Of a stretch of 64,000 nucleotides of DNA, positions 23,925-36,803 are shown piece by piece. The translations under genes were made by a program, and so were the position numbers. Below the pieces are notes generated by a model. That model did no database searches and had not been told where the DNA came from. It was given only the letters and a program-made list of their open reading frames with translations. Origin of the DNA: Anaeramoeba flamelloides (Eukaryota > Metamonada > Anaeramoebidae); NCBI GenBank assembly GCA_027625915.1, contig JANTQA010000060.1, forward strand, positions 3,658,001 to 3,722,000. The letters are read 5' to 3'. The first letter of the stretch is position 1. Each line of letters begins with the position of its first letter.

Positions 23925-24420
23925 ATTGAAAAAAATATCAGACATCAAAATAATCCCAGAAAAAATTTTAAATTGTTAAATTTAGGGAAATTGTTGTGTA
24001 ATTTCAGAAATTTAAGATATATAATCCTTTTTATAAATAACCAAATTTTTTCTGAAAAAAGTAATAAACCTATCTAAAAATCATTAAAGTGGGGTGTCTA
24101 TAGAATGTGGAATCTCACTGTTTGATTACATAAGTAGATCTACTTATTTTGAAAAACCATAGAGTGTTCGAGGTTTGCTAGAATTTGGAAAATGCTAATT
24201 TTTATTCTTGTCTTTGGATTGATTGGGTATTGTGTTTTTAGCGAGTCTAATTTAATTAATAATCATTATAATAATTGGGTGAGTTAAAATTTTAAAAGTA
24301 TGATTCTTGAAAAAAAAAGGTTTTTATTTTAAATAATAGAAATTATTCAGAAATTTCCTAATATTAATAATGAATAAGTTAGTCCTGGATTCTTTTCATA
24401 TTAGGTTTTTTTTTTAATAC
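23925..24420 (+). repeat. TIR element, family B, degenerate copy
   Basis: About 495 bp matching 35136-35613 in the same orientation: AAAAATATCAGACATCAAAA at the left, then GTAATAAACCTAxCTAAA, GGTGTCT, GAATTTGGAAAATG, and ATTGATTGGGTATTGTGTTTT. The right terminal repeat is degraded but visible near 24390-24420. Confidence 0.6.
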
Positions 24421-24989
24421 AATAAAATTTTTAATTTTATTTGAACAAAATTATTTAATTCAATTTTCAATATTTTTTAATATTTTTTAGCTAAAAGATA
24501 GTATTTACTAATCAAAGTTTTCTAACTCATATATTAAACCACTTAATTTTACACTTTCAAATAATCTGATTTTTAAGTAATTGTTAAGAGAATTGTTATT
24601 AAATAATTGATTGAAGTTTTTAGTGGTTTCTATCAATCTTTTTTAATTATAAACTAAGGTATTTCTAATAATCTGGTGCATTATTTTTTTAAATTTCATA
24701 AAAAAATTTTTTTGTGAAGATGCTTATTCAAAAATTGGTAACACCAACTAAGGTGAAATATTGGCACTGTTTGGTGTAATATTACTAATTAATCACTGAT
24801 TGTGGGATTTTTATCTGTAATCGATATATTTTCTATTGGCTTTTTACACCTCCTGTAAATCTCTGAAAGTTTCACGAATTGGCATCAAATATAGCTGAGT
24901 TCCTAGATTGTCCAGAATTCAAAAGAATTGAGTAAAATCAAAGATTTTACTTAATTAATATAAATTATGGATAAGATAAACACAATTTT

Positions 24990-25160
24990 CTTGATGTTTT
25001 GCTTTTTATTTGTTAAGTTTTCTAGGTTTTTTTTACTTTTTGGAATAAACAGAAAATTTTAATAAATTTTCAGTTTATTTCAAAAATTAAAAAAAACCTA
25101 ATGACAATCTATTGATTTTACAAATAAACTGAAAACTCAAGAAAACCTAACAGAGTTTTT
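24990..25160. repeat. Palindromic repeat family I, copy 1
   Basis: Nested inverted repeat: TCTAGGTTTTTTTTACTTTT on the left and AAAAATTAAAAAAAACCTA on the right flank a core around AGAAAATTTTAATAAATTTTC. The same arrangement occurs at 55880-56070. Confidence 0.6.
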
Positions 25161-25529
25161 TTATAATTTGAGAAATAAAAAAAATCTAATGATGGTTTAC
25201 GGGAATTAAAAATAATTTCATAAAATCTAGGTTTTTACTAAATTCTTTCAAATCCTTGAAAAGTTAGAGATAGTGGATATTTTAAATTTAGTCAAGAAAA
25301 TGATTTTATTATTATTTATTGATATTATTATTATTATTCATCTTCTCTTTTTTTTTTATTTGATAATTATCTCTAATTACCCCTTTCTCAAAATAAATAA
25401 ATAAATCATTGGTATTTTTGAAATCGGTATCTATTATTTAAATAATATAAAAAACTCTTTTTTCTCTCAAAGGTGTAGAGTTTTATTGAAAAAACTGAAT
25501 ACGCTGTATGATTTTAATCCAGTATTCTT

Positions 25530-25890
25530 CTCAAAATCAATTTTCAATTTTTAAATTATATATTTTTTCTTATTTCGTCGAATTTATAATTCCTTTGTTT
25601 TTACTTTTTTTTTTTTTTATTCATGTTATTTTTCGTTTTTTTTTTATTTTTTTTTTTTAATGTTAATTTGAAAAAAAAAATGTTTGAAACTCCAAATCAA
25701 TATTATAAAAAGTAAGGCTTTATATTTTTTTCACAAAGTAATAGATTTACAATTAAAAAATCTTATTATTAAAAATTGTAATTTCCAAATAAATTGAGGA
25801 CTGTTGCACTCTACTTCCGAATGTAAAGATATCATAAAATTTTTTTAACATTTTCTTTTCTTCAAAAATTTTATATTTGTTTTATTATCC
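25530..25890 (+). repeat. Dispersed repeat family C, copy 2
   Basis: Second copy of the family at 280-660, with the same order of landmarks and similar length. It lies between the ten-exon gene and the RGS gene, just upstream of a truncated family A element. Confidence 0.5.
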
Positions 25891-26084
25891 TTTTTTGAAT
25901 ATCAAATCCATTCCTGAGTAAATTATTTCAATTGTTTTTAAACAATGGAAATTTTATTGATTTTTTGATTTTTGGCTGTGACCTTTTCAGTTTAGTGGGG
26001 TGAATATTCTTTAAAATATTATCAAAAACTAAAAAAACAATCCTTAATTTTTGTAAAGAAAACATGGTAGGTTCCAATTCCAAT

Positions 26085-26449
26085 AGAAAAGCTACAATAA
26101 GGAAAGGGTAAAATTATTTTTTAAATTAAAAAATAAAGTTAAAAGTTTTTCATTAATATAAAAAAATTTCTTGGTGTTAAATAAGTTTTTATGAAAATTT
26201 TTTTTTTCAATCAAAAGGAAAATAATAAACACCATTTTCACCCCTAAATAAAATCATAAAAAATCAAGATCTGAAAATTTAAAATTCTTTAAATATGAAA
26301 TGAAATAATAGCAAAAAAATTGAATTATTATCAAGAATCAATAAATGTTTAATAACAATTTTGTATATTTCAATAGTTTTAAGATGGTTGAGTTTAAAAT
26401 AAACATTTTTTAAAACAAAGTTTCCCCTCTTTTTTGGAAATAGTTCATA
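26085..26449 (+). repeat. TIR element, family A, 5'-truncated copy
   Basis: Matches the right-hand 60% of the other family A copies: GGAAAGGGTAAAA, then ATAATAAACACCATTTTCACC, then TATCAAGAATCAATAAATG, ending TTGGAAATAGTT. The left terminal repeat is absent. Confidence 0.55.
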
Positions 26450-26688
26450 AAATGTAAAGAAAAGATTTTTGAATAAAAACAACAAAAAAAGTAAAAAAAA
26501 GAAAATTAATTTATTTTTATTTAATATAATAAAAATTCAAATTGATCAAAATACCTCTAGGTAAGATTCTGATTTTTCTGATTTTAATTATAAGTACTCT
26601 TTAGAATTTAATTTTATTTGCATTTTTGGTAGAAATTTTTAAAAAAAAAAAAAAGCATCAAAAAGAAAAAGCTTATATGTCATAATAC

Positions 26689-26719
<31 letters not shown>

Positions 26720-26858
26720 TAATAATCCTGAAAAAAAAAAAAGAAAGAAAGAAAGAAAAAAAATTAAATGAAAAAGAAGTATATTTACAGTTGTAATTAA
26801 AAAATGTGGAGAAAAAAGAAAAAATAAAAAAAGTTTGGATTAGAAAAATAAAATGATA

Positions 26859-29800
26859 CTAAATTTCGTGAATAAATTTTAAAGTGGTACTATTTTTCAA
26901 ATTTAAGAAAAATGTATGTTCATATTTTTTTGAATTGACTTGATTGAATTTGATTTTGTAATTCTCTAGCTGTTCCAATTTCTCATCCTTCTCTGTTGTA
27001 TAGTATTTGGAAATCCAATTCAAAATATTATCTTTACCATTAAAATCCTTTTGATAAAACTCAAAAAGTTTGGGCAATAAAATCAAATTGTTCTCAAGAT
27101 GGATTAGATTTCTCAGAGAATATTGGGTGGAGTGGATTAATTGTCTGTCTAAATTTTTGGGCTGGTAAATATGTATGTAATTTTGAAACTCCAAATTATA
27201 TAAAGCGAAATGAATGCGAGGGTGGATTTTCTTAAAGGAGAAATTTTTTTTAATATCGTTGGATTTGAAGAAGTTTTGTGAGTGTTTGGAATTTTTATTT
27301 CCTCTTAAAATGCCATGATAAATATCATCCAAAGAAAAATAATGATTGGCAATTATATAGCTGTTGTTCGAAAAGAATTGCCTTCGGCTGTTTCTTTCTT
27401 GTAAATTTGGGAATCCAGAGATGATCAAAGAGTGGAGAAACAGGGCATTGTATACATTCAAAAAGAAGCACAATCTTTCGCTTTCAGTCATCTTCTCGAG
27501 ATTGATCAATTGCAAATCCCCCGTCAGATGCGCAAACTTTTGAAAGGAGATGGATTTTGATATTGTTTTTAAATTGACAGTGCTTCTGCTGACAGAATAA
27601 TGGGCAGTAAACAAATCCATTAAGATGGACAATAAACGTTCTGCCAATTTGTATGTGATATTTAAATTATTCATTGTCTTGATTTCTTCGTTGAGGGCAT
27701 GATTTATTTTGATTTGGCGAACTAACTTTAGTTTTTTTCTATTTGGCGAAAATGTGAAATTTGGATCCTTTTTTAAACTTGAAATTAATTTGAAATATAA
27801 CAAAGATTCTTGAAAGTCTTGCCAACAATTTAAATTCATATGATCAAAAACTGTATCAACTGCAGAATCAAACATGCTGATCGAATAATTTTTTTCATCA
27901 ATATTTTTAATAATGTCTTTTCTCATTTCTGAGATGATATTGATTTCAAACACTGACTCGGGTTCAATATATTTTTTAAATATTTTTTTTGAAACCTTTG
28001 CTAATTGCTATTAATTTTGTTATTTTTTTATTTTTTATTAAATGTTGTAGGAAATTAAGAAGGAAGAAATTAGTGAGTGAATTCGTTTAAGAAATAAATA
28101 ATAATCATAAGATTTTTTTGCAAAATTCATATTTTTCAATATTAAAAAAAAAAAAAATACTGTCTATTTCGAACTGTTTGTTTGAAAGTTTTTATGATTG
28201 ATCTTGAAAAAACAATTAAAATAAAACAAGTAATCAGCTGTTTTAAAAAAGGTGAGAAAATATCCCCAGAACAATCGAATTAAGAAATATTCCAAGGTGG
28301 AAAGAAAGGGGTTTGATTCAAATTTTGAAACTAAAAAAAAAAAACAGTTAGGTATCGTGTTACGATTTTAATAAGTATTGGATAAATCATTAATCTTATT
28401 GGTTATGAGATAGTAATGTTCAAAAGGTGAGGCCCATAAATTTCAATAACACACCCTAAATCCGTATAATTTGAGGTACTAAAACTTTTTATGGATACTT
28501 TTGAAAATGTTACCTTTTCGAATGTTGAAAATTGTTTTGATAGTATTTGGATTCCAAATGGGAAAGAAATTTAACAATACTGCCATTTTCCCAAATAACA
28601 ATTGAAAATTTTTTAATTCAATTTCTCAGAATTGTGTTTGGTTGGAAGGAGTAGACAATTTAAAAAAACACTCAGAAATCAATTAAAAATAAAAAGTCTC
28701 TCTCTTGGCATTTGTTTTATTGAACCTGTGTGATAAAAGTAGATTTTTTTTGAAATTGCTGTTGTTAAAATCACCCGTTTATATTTGTTAAACCAGGGAT
28801 TCAAAATAAAAGTAGTGTTTCACTTTTCTAAGAAATCTTTTAAATTAAACGATCGAATAAACCAAAAATAAAAAATCTGTAAATAAGATATTGGCTTCTT
28901 AGCGTTATACTGTTAATTTCAAAATAAAAAGATCCAAATTTTCATTCGGCTTTCCCCAAAAAAATCACTTTCCAAGAATTAACATAAATCATCAAAGACC
29001 TCAATTCTAAAGACAGAAATTAATAATTTATGATCGATTTTAAGATTTAAAAAATTGAAATGTTTGACATGATTCTTAAATTCTTTTTTTGGAAAGCTGA
29101 ATGAAAATTTTGTTCAATTTATTTTGATACAAATAGTAGTCTTGGAAAAGAAATTCGAAAAATTAACGGATCAAATTGGAAAATTTTTCTTGAAAAATAG
29201 AGATTATTTTTCAGAGTAAATTTATGGAAAAAAAAAAAAAAAAAATACAAAAATTCCCTTTTGAAAAACAATTACGAAAAATTTAAACAAATGGAATTCC
29301 AATTTTAAAATTTTCTTTAAAGATCCTTCGGTTTTCGTTAATTTGATTTTGTCTTTGATTGTACTATTGGATCTCGAACTATATCTTCACTTGGAACAAG
29401 AAGAAGAAAAAAATATATGTCTTTAATTTGAAACCTGAGCTTTAATCATTGATACAGGTATTTATTTGCCACTGCAAAATAAAAGAAAAAAAAAAAAAAA
29501 AAGAACAATATTTCGAAAGTTGGAAGATGCTTCCACCAGACTCCAAGAATCTTTTTCAATCGGATTTGTCAAAAATTTTATATTTTTGTCAAACCTGTCT
29601 TAAAAATACTTGCAATATTTTCCAAATAAATCCCCAAAAGCCGATCAAGAAATAATTACGATAAAAAGATAAAAAGAAAAATGAGAAAAAAAAAAAAAAA
29701 AAAAAAATAGACAAACTTTAGTACTCGGCATGCTATTTTTCAAATTTTTCACATCTTGGAAAAACATTATATTTTCTTGGTTTAGCCTCTGGCACAAAAA

Positions 29801-31411
29801 CTCTTTAAAATAATCGATCCCCTTTGGGATTGCTAATAATTGATCCATTGATTTGATCTCGATATCTGATTCTTTTTGTTCAATTTTGACCATGGTTTTA
29901 CTTTGTGTTAAAGTTGACCGTTTGGAAGGCTTGTATCCGTGTGACAGGCTCCTTTCGTTTTTGAGTGATCTCTTTTGCTCTTGGTCTTGATATTGGTCAT
30001 CCTCAAGAAATGATTTTTGCAAATCTTTAGGAATTTTTAAATTTGGCATTGAATTTGAAAGAAGTCGGTTTTGTGCAATCTGATGAAACGGATCTTCTGA
30101 GGACAACTCACTAATTACAGATTTTTTGAGAAGGTGTGAATTTTCGACATTCTTTTTATTTTTTTCGATTAAATCTTGATACGGATCAGAAGTTGTCGAA
30201 TCCAAATCGTTGATTTGATAATCCATCTCTTTTAACTTGATATAATTTCCTTTCTCATCCTCATCCTCGTCCTCGTCCTCGTCCTCACCAAAGTTTTCAA
30301 TTTTGCTTTCGTTTTCACTTTCGCGTCCATTTTGGTTTTCATTTTCTTTTTTGGTTAGTAATTCCTGGCTCTCCTCATTGCTAATCTCTTTTCCTTGCTT
30401 GGTATTGATATCAAGGTCGCTGTACGCGCTTATTCTCGTTGTAGAATGTGTGCCCTTCTCGTTTTCATTCTCAATCTCATCATTTAAAACCTTTTCTTGA
30501 TCATCTTCTGACAGATCTTCTATAAGCTCACGTAGCTCGACAATTTGCTTGGAAAGCTTTTTCCTTTCCTTTTTTTGGATTCGGATTTTGATGAGTGTCT
30601 GTGAAATGATTTGGTGACTTTTGAGAAGTTCGTTATCGGGGTCGATTTTGACTTGGTGCTTTGCAATCTCAAATTCCAATTTCTTTTCTCGCTTCTCGAG
30701 CTTGAGAAATTGGTTTTCAAGAATGCCATGCAATTGCTTTTTTGCTTCCAATAGCTCTCTTCCAACCTTTGTCGATTGTTTGAGACTGGTAAAGGTCTCA
30801 TTTTGTCTATTTGATTCTGTCAAATCCAAATTTGCCTTTTTTAATTTCCTGAGTAAATAATTCGTCTTTTGACACCCAACTTTGAGCTCTTTCTGTAATT
30901 GGACAAAATGACTTTGTAATTTCATTTGGTTTTGTTTTCCAATTTTGTATTTCTCAATTTGAGATTTAATTTTGAGAATTTTTTCAAATTTTTCCACTTT
31001 CATTTCCTGTTGCTTGATTTTGGACGCCTGGGTTTGTTTGGTGGTATTTTGTATTTGTTTTCCTTGATTTTTCGTTTTTTTTTTTTTTAAAACCCTTAAT
31101 TTGTTTTTCAATTCAAAGTATTCCTCATCAAGTGTTTTTTTTTGTAAAAAGCTTTCAAAGATTTTTTCCTTTTCACTTTTCTGTGCATCCCTTTGAAAGC
31201 CCTTTGTTGGTTTTTTTTCTTTTGGGCTTTTTCGAAATAAGTATGTTCTATTTTTTTTAGGTTTTTTGTTTTTTTTTTTAAAAGGTAAGCCTTTCAATCT
31301 TTTCCACTTTGAGGGCTTTTTTTCAAATATTTGTGGTTTTTGCTTGAGTTTGTGTAATTCTTGTTGTGTAAAGTTGCTCACAGAACGTGCTTTTTTCACT
31401 CTTCGTGACAT
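26859..31411 (-). CDS. Coiled-coil / RGS / DUF547 protein, two exons (943 aa)
   Basis: Exon 1 is 31411-29717 and exon 2 is 27995-26859, joined in phase 0 across a 1721-bp intron (GTTTGT...AAAG). Residues about 1-110 are very basic; about 110-300 form a long charged coiled coil; about 300-520 are acidic and Glu/Asn-rich with an (ED)n run. An RGS domain begins near 521 (LLAIPKGIDYFKEFL, NQENIMFF) and continues after the intron (KIFKKYIEP, EINIISEMRKDI, then FQESLLYFKL), ending near 635. RGS domains accelerate GTP hydrolysis by G-alpha subunits, so a signalling role is likely. Residues about 670-895 match DUF547, with SERLCFFLNVYNALFLH, the HPRIHFAL segment and a terminal ILNWISKYY. DUF547 function is unknown. 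Exon joining is supported because the RGS helices align without a gap across the junction. Confidence 0.85.
27996..29716 (-). other. Giant intron of the RGS-DUF547 gene (1721 bp)
   Basis: Starts GTTTGT and ends CAAAG, splitting the RGS domain between its central helices. It includes a palindromic family E element (28912-29130), poly-A/T tracts, and a short plus-strand frame (29449-29655) with no recognisable domain. Confidence 0.8.
28912..29130. repeat. Palindromic MITE-like element, family E, copy 1
   Basis: About 219 bp. The left arm contains AAATTTTCATTCGGCTTTCC and the right arm its complement GGAAAGCTGAATGAAAATTT, with similarity extending about 45 bp on each side. It sits inside the RGS intron. 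Confidence 0.65.
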
Positions 31412-33409
31412 TTTCTTGATCTTCGTTAATATGATCGTTATTTATTAAAAAGAAAGGAAATCTAAAAAAACAGAAGAAAGTAGAAAGTAAAAAAAATAAA
31501 GTATTTTTTTCCAAGTTAGGATTTTTGCTTTGGTTTTTTGTCAGGGTGCCACTTTCATTTTCTTAACTATATTTTGTCCATCTTGATTTACTTTTTTTTA
31601 TTATTTTTGTTTTTTTGGAGTGTACATGTTTAGGGTCTCTGAAAAGCCGAGTTGGTACACTACCCCACAATTTGTTCAATTCCAAATCTGTTTTATGTGT
31701 TAGATATCCAATACTGCATTAAAAATTCGAATTTTATTACAAGACAAGAGTAACACAAAATAATTACAGACTCCACTTCTTCTTTCGGTGTTAGTATGAA
31801 GTGAAGTATATTATTTTGAACTTTTTTTGCAAAGTAAAAATGGATTACGAGTACTTTTCTGTTTTGTAAAGTTGAAAATTTTTAATTTGATCTCCACTTT
31901 TAATTACCACCACAACACTTAACAACCCATTTACCGTTTACGGGCTCAAGTTCATCTTTTTTCTTTGTTGGTAGTAATAAAATATTAGTGTTTTTTTTTT
32001 TTTTTTTTTTTTTTTTATGGGGTTTTGATAATTATCTGTTTTTTTCTTTCAAGAACTCTGTTTCAAGAGTTAACCAATTTAAAGAACCTCCACTTGTTTT
32101 TTGATTTCCTTACGAAATCCCAATAGTTATTTTTTGAAGAAGTGTGTTTTATTAGAAGATCAAAAAATATCACTTTGTCACTTTTTTCTCACAAGTAAAA
32201 TTGTTCCAAAAATTTAAACAAAAACAAAAGACCACAAAATCAAAAGAACACACAATGAAGAATAGAAGAGTCTCCAACATTTAGAGACACTTTTGAAAAA
32301 AGGAGAAAATACTGCTAAGTAACAACTGAAAGAAAGTCACAAATTTCAGAATATTAAAAAGCGAATCAAAATTCAACTTTAATTTTGTAACATTTTTACA
32401 ACGAAAAATATTAACTTTCTTAAATAACTCCCCACATCTTTTTCTTGTTTCAAACTCGTTGAAAGCCCTTTATTTCAAAAAACTCAATCTACAATTTTCT
32501 TTGAATTTTTATCAAAGATTTCAGAATGCATTCTACTTTTTTTCAAAATAAATTCTGATTAACAACCAAGTAAAGGATGGATAAAAAACACTTTCCAAAC
32601 AAATTCAGAAAAGAGGGTTTTTTAGAATAAAGTTTTCTTTTCTCAATGAATAAAGTGTTTACAAATTTTTTTAAATTAAATTGTGGTGTTTTGAGTTTCA
32701 CTTATTTTTTCTTAATTTTGGAAAAAGAAGTCTATTCAAAAAGAGAAGGAAGTTGTCCAGCTATTGTCAACATCTATTAGTGAAAGTATTTAATTTTCTG
32801 TATTTTCCAAACAAGAAAAGATTTTAATGTCGTTGGAAAGATCATAGAACAAAAGTGGCATCACTTATTTCTTCACATTTTTTCTTCTTTTCTCAATCAT
32901 TTTCGAAAAAAATTATCAAAAAAAATCAACTTTTATTGGTTAAAAAAAAACAAAAATAAATTAACTTTTTTTTTTTTTTGTATTTCGATCTTTTTGGTGT
33001 ATGACTAGTAAACTTTGATAACTTTTCTTTTTGCTGCTGTTTGACAATTTTAGATCTAAGAAAATTTTTATTTAAGCACTATTTCTGAGTTGTTGAAGAT
33101 CAAGACATGTGTGCCATTCAATTGTTTAAAAAATTTGAAGGGTTGAAAAACGATGATTATTTATTTGAAATAGAGTGATTCACATTTAAAATTTCAAAAT
33201 TATCCAAATATTGTTGTTACTGAGTAAATCGAAAAAGTGTTTCAATATTTAATCATTATGAACCATTTTTCAAGATTGTTACTCTCTTTTGAAAGAAATT
33301 GATTTTGATAATTTGCAAGTAAAAAAACTGACCCAAAAAGTAGATCTTCAAAACTTCTAAATGGAGATCTTTTTTGAAAAATAGAGTTGTCCATTTGTAT
33401 TTTTAAGGA

Positions 33410-33870
33410 CTGTCTAAAATAAAGACATCACAAGAGACAGATGGGCCAAAACAAAGTAAAACTATACCATTTATATCTTGAGATCTAGAAGAATTCTCAA
33501 ATCGAAAATTTTTAGGATTTGGAATTTTTACCTGATCAGATGATTAATTTAAAGTTTGTAGTTTTTTCCACAATATGTCATTCACCCTTTATGGAAAATA
33601 TGATCAAACTTCCATAAAAAAGCTTCAAAAAATTGTGTTAGAACAAAATGGAATGAGTTTGGGTTTTAAGCATCAATTTACAATTAAGAATTTTAATTAG
33701 GCAAAATTACAAATTACAAATTTTTTCAAATTTAAAATTTTGGATTTATTGATGAGCAAAAAAATATAAAGAGTATAATTTAAACAATTTTTTGGCTAAT
33801 GTGTCACTAGTAGTGGTTTTATTTATGATAATTCTTAATAAAACTTACTAATTTCACCATAAACAAATAC
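33410..33870 (+). repeat. Dispersed repeat family H, copy 1
   Basis: About 460 bp matching 40290-40710: TTGAGATCTAGAAGAATT, CCTGATCAGAT, CAATTTACAATTAAGAATTT and GTGGTTTTATTT...GATAATTCTTAAT in the same order. Noncoding. Confidence 0.55.
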
Positions 33871-35135
33871 TGTTATTCATTACTACGATGTGGTAAGAAG
33901 GTATTCTCAAAAATTAAAAAAATAAAAACTCAACAATCTATTTTTATAAACAGTTCCTTTTTTATCTTTGGATAAGAGACATAATTCCATATTCTTTTGA
34001 TTCGTATTACCTCTTATGGTACCTTTATATTTTTAATAATCCCTAAAAATAGAAATTTAACAACTCCATTTTTTTAATTTATATGTATTGAAAAAGAGAA
34101 TACTACAACTCATCGAATTAAGTTTATCCCTATAAAGGGATTAACTTCCACTAAAGAGAGCCGAAGATTAAGATAAGTCGTTATTTGATGTAACTACATT
34201 AGTATGCCATGGTTTAAATGTCTCTAAAAAATCGATTAGTAAAATAATCCTATTTGCTGTTTCAATCAATTTAAAAATGATCCTTGTATTAGTAAAAAAT
34301 CAAAGAATTTCAGAAAAAAACATACACTTCAAGAGAAATTTAAAGACCGAATTATCAATATTAAGAATTCAAAGTTGCAAAATATTTTTCTTAAGTGAGT
34401 CTGGTAAACTAGATTTGTTGCTAAAAAATTAATTTTTTAAAAAAATTAAATAATTAACGAATATATTCTTTTGAAAAATTATTTCTGAAATCTTGCAAAT
34501 ATATTGATGTTTCAATCCTCTTTATAAAAAGGAAACTAAACTAAAAATTCTTTGGTTGTTTATATTGATTATTATTGAGTTAATCTTTTAAATGAAAAAA
34601 ATATCAAAATAGTTTTTTTACGAAGGTTGTAAATATAAATTTTTAAATACTCATAATACAATACGTTGGGTTTTCGTTTTTTTTAGATTTGGAAAACGAA
34701 TTGAAAGAAAATACCAAAATGAAAGTTTTTAATTGTGATCAATTATAAAAAATCCAATAATTTATTTTACAATAATAATTTTAAAATAGAATTTTTTGAC
34801 CCCAGTGAATCATGGAGCACTAATACCATTTGCACCCAATTATTACAAACTCTAATTCAAGACAAATCTAGGGCGAAGCTAATAGGTTAAATCCACAGAT
34901 TGATACAGTCCCCCCCTTTAACACCTTAACTTTATACCTTTTAAAAAAAAGCTTTTTGATAAATCATTCTAAAGGGGTTAAATACATTTGAGTAATTACA
35001 AGTAACACACTTTATAGTATTTGGACCCTTAATAACATTCCTTTAACCAAAAACGTTAATAAAACAATAAAAAATGCCGATTGGGAGATATTGGCATTTA
35101 ATATATTAATGGACAGATTAAAAAAATTATAGTTG

Positions 35136-35613
35136 GGAAAAAAAATACCGGACATGAAAAAAATCCCTAACATGATTTTTAATTGTGATTATTAGTAAAA
35201 TTTTTGTATAATTTCAATTAAATCCTTATTATACATAACCAATTTTTTTATGAGATTAGTAATAAACCTACCTAAAGTCCATCAAAGTAAGGTGTCTCTA
35301 GAATACTCGAGTAATTGTTTGATAGCCTAATGTTGATCAACTTTTTTTGAAAAACAATCGAGTTTTATAGAGGTTTACTAGAGTTTGGAAAATGATAATT
35401 TTTCTTCTTGTTTTTTGATTGATTGAATGGTGTTTTGAACAAGTGTGATTTCATCAATCATCATTCTAATAAGTGGGGGAGTTATAATTGAAAAAGTTTG
35501 ATTCTTAAAAAAAGGAATTTGATTGTAAATAAATGAAATTACACAATAATTTTACTAATATTCACAATTAAAAATCTTGTTAGGGATTTTTTTCATGTCT
35601 GGTATTTTTTTCA
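35136..35613 (+). repeat. TIR element, family B, well-preserved copy
   Basis: About 478 bp with terminal inverted repeats of roughly 60 bp: left AAATACCGGACATGAAAAAA followed by TCCCTAACA, right the complement of AAATACCAGACATGAAAAAA followed by TCCCTAACA. No ORF. The close match of the two ends points to a younger insertion than the copy at 23925. Confidence 0.75.
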
Positions 35614-36051
35614 CTGCTCTATATTAAAAAAATTTAACAAAATCAAATAAAATTTAATTGTTAATCTATTCGTTAACAACCCATATAAATATTTTTTTTT
35701 TTTTTTTTTTTTGACTTTGATTTTCAATTCTTCCGGAAAAGAGTTTTATTTGTAAAATAGTTAAGAAATAAATAACTTATAATTACAAAATAACCCCTTA
35801 AATGAATTTTCAAATTCAAAGATCAGTTTAATTCAACCAATTTGGATTTTTTCAACGAAGTTCCCAATTTTTTTACTAGATGACAAACAAAAACCAATAC
35901 CCAAAAATAGAAAAAACTCTATTGTTGAATATCTGTTTAAAGTCCTAGTTCTAGTATAAAATCAAAAATTTTCCCTTTTTTTTTCTTTTTTTAAATTATT
36001 TTTAAATTAACTTTTTTGGAATATCTTTAAGTTATAGTTTTGAATTAAAAT

Positions 36052-36238
36052 TAGTTACACTTTTAAGACACAAACTTTCTACGGGATTTAAGGCACAAAA
36101 AAAATCTCAAATTAAGGCTTAAAATTCAGATTCTAGTAAAATAAATTGCAAAAAAAAAATTACAAATCATGTGACTTAATTTGAAATTTTTTTTTCCTTA
36201 AATTTTGTTGAAAGTTTGTGCCTTAAAAGTGGAACTGA
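36052..36238 (+). repeat. MITE-like element, family F, copy 2
   Basis: About 187 bp; left terminus ACACTTTTAAGACACAAAC, right terminus the complement of CCACTTTTAAGGCACAAAC. The inverted ends are cleaner than in the copy at 1982, so this is probably the younger copy. It would fold into a long hairpin. Confidence 0.65.
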
Positions 36239-36343
36239 CTGTATGTATTTGGATGGATTTGAATAATAATCTTTTTTAGATATCAGGCAATCTTGTGTTC
36301 ATAGGTTTTTGAAAAAGGAGATTGAAAAAAAAAAAAAAAAATG

Positions 36344-36715
36344 AAAAAAAAATGTCCATTTTTTGCATTTATACTGTGAAAAAGGATTTCATCAAAATTT
36401 AAATATTATTATTATTTTTTTTTTTTTTGATTTTATTGAACAAATTAAAAGAACACTGATTGTTCTCAAAACTTTACTAACATTATTGAACAAAATTAAG
36501 GAAATTGGAAACACTCTTTATACAGTTTTGGCGCAAATTTTACACCATATATTAAATATTCTAGAGTTAATGAAAATGGCGAAAATACACTTGAATATGA
36601 AGTTACACTTAAGGAAACTAAGTGAATTTATTTTTTTTGAATCTTTTCAGAGGAAATTCCGATTTGGGTTATTAAAATGTATTTTTTCCAAACCGTAAAA
36701 TTCGAAATGAAACCT
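36344..36715 (+). other. Weak coding-like patch
   Basis: Between about 36500 and 36715 one plus-strand frame reads as plausible protein (for instance NWKHSLYSFGANFTPYIKY) and another a little later (EEIPIWVIKMYFFQ), with better base composition than the flanks. No domain is recognised and no clean GT-AG join satisfies frame. It may be an exon of a small gene or a relic. Confidence 0.3.
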
Positions 36716-36803
36716 TAAAATTTAAACATTGTAAAAATTTTCGATTGAACAATATTTTTAAAGTATGTATACGTTTTAGCAAGAAATTATAATACCCAAT
36801 AAC

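Larger units (their letters stand above)
23397..26858. other. Gene-free interval, 3.5 kb
   Basis: Between the start of the ten-exon gene and the 3' end of the RGS gene. It holds family B (23925-24420), a palindromic repeat (24990-25160), family C (25530-25890) and a truncated family A copy (26085-26449). No gene was recognised. Confidence 0.6.

Noticed and set aside
35136-35613. Solo LTR
   Set aside because: The ends are inverted repeats, not TG...CA direct-repeat termini, and there is no retroelement gene or primer site nearby.
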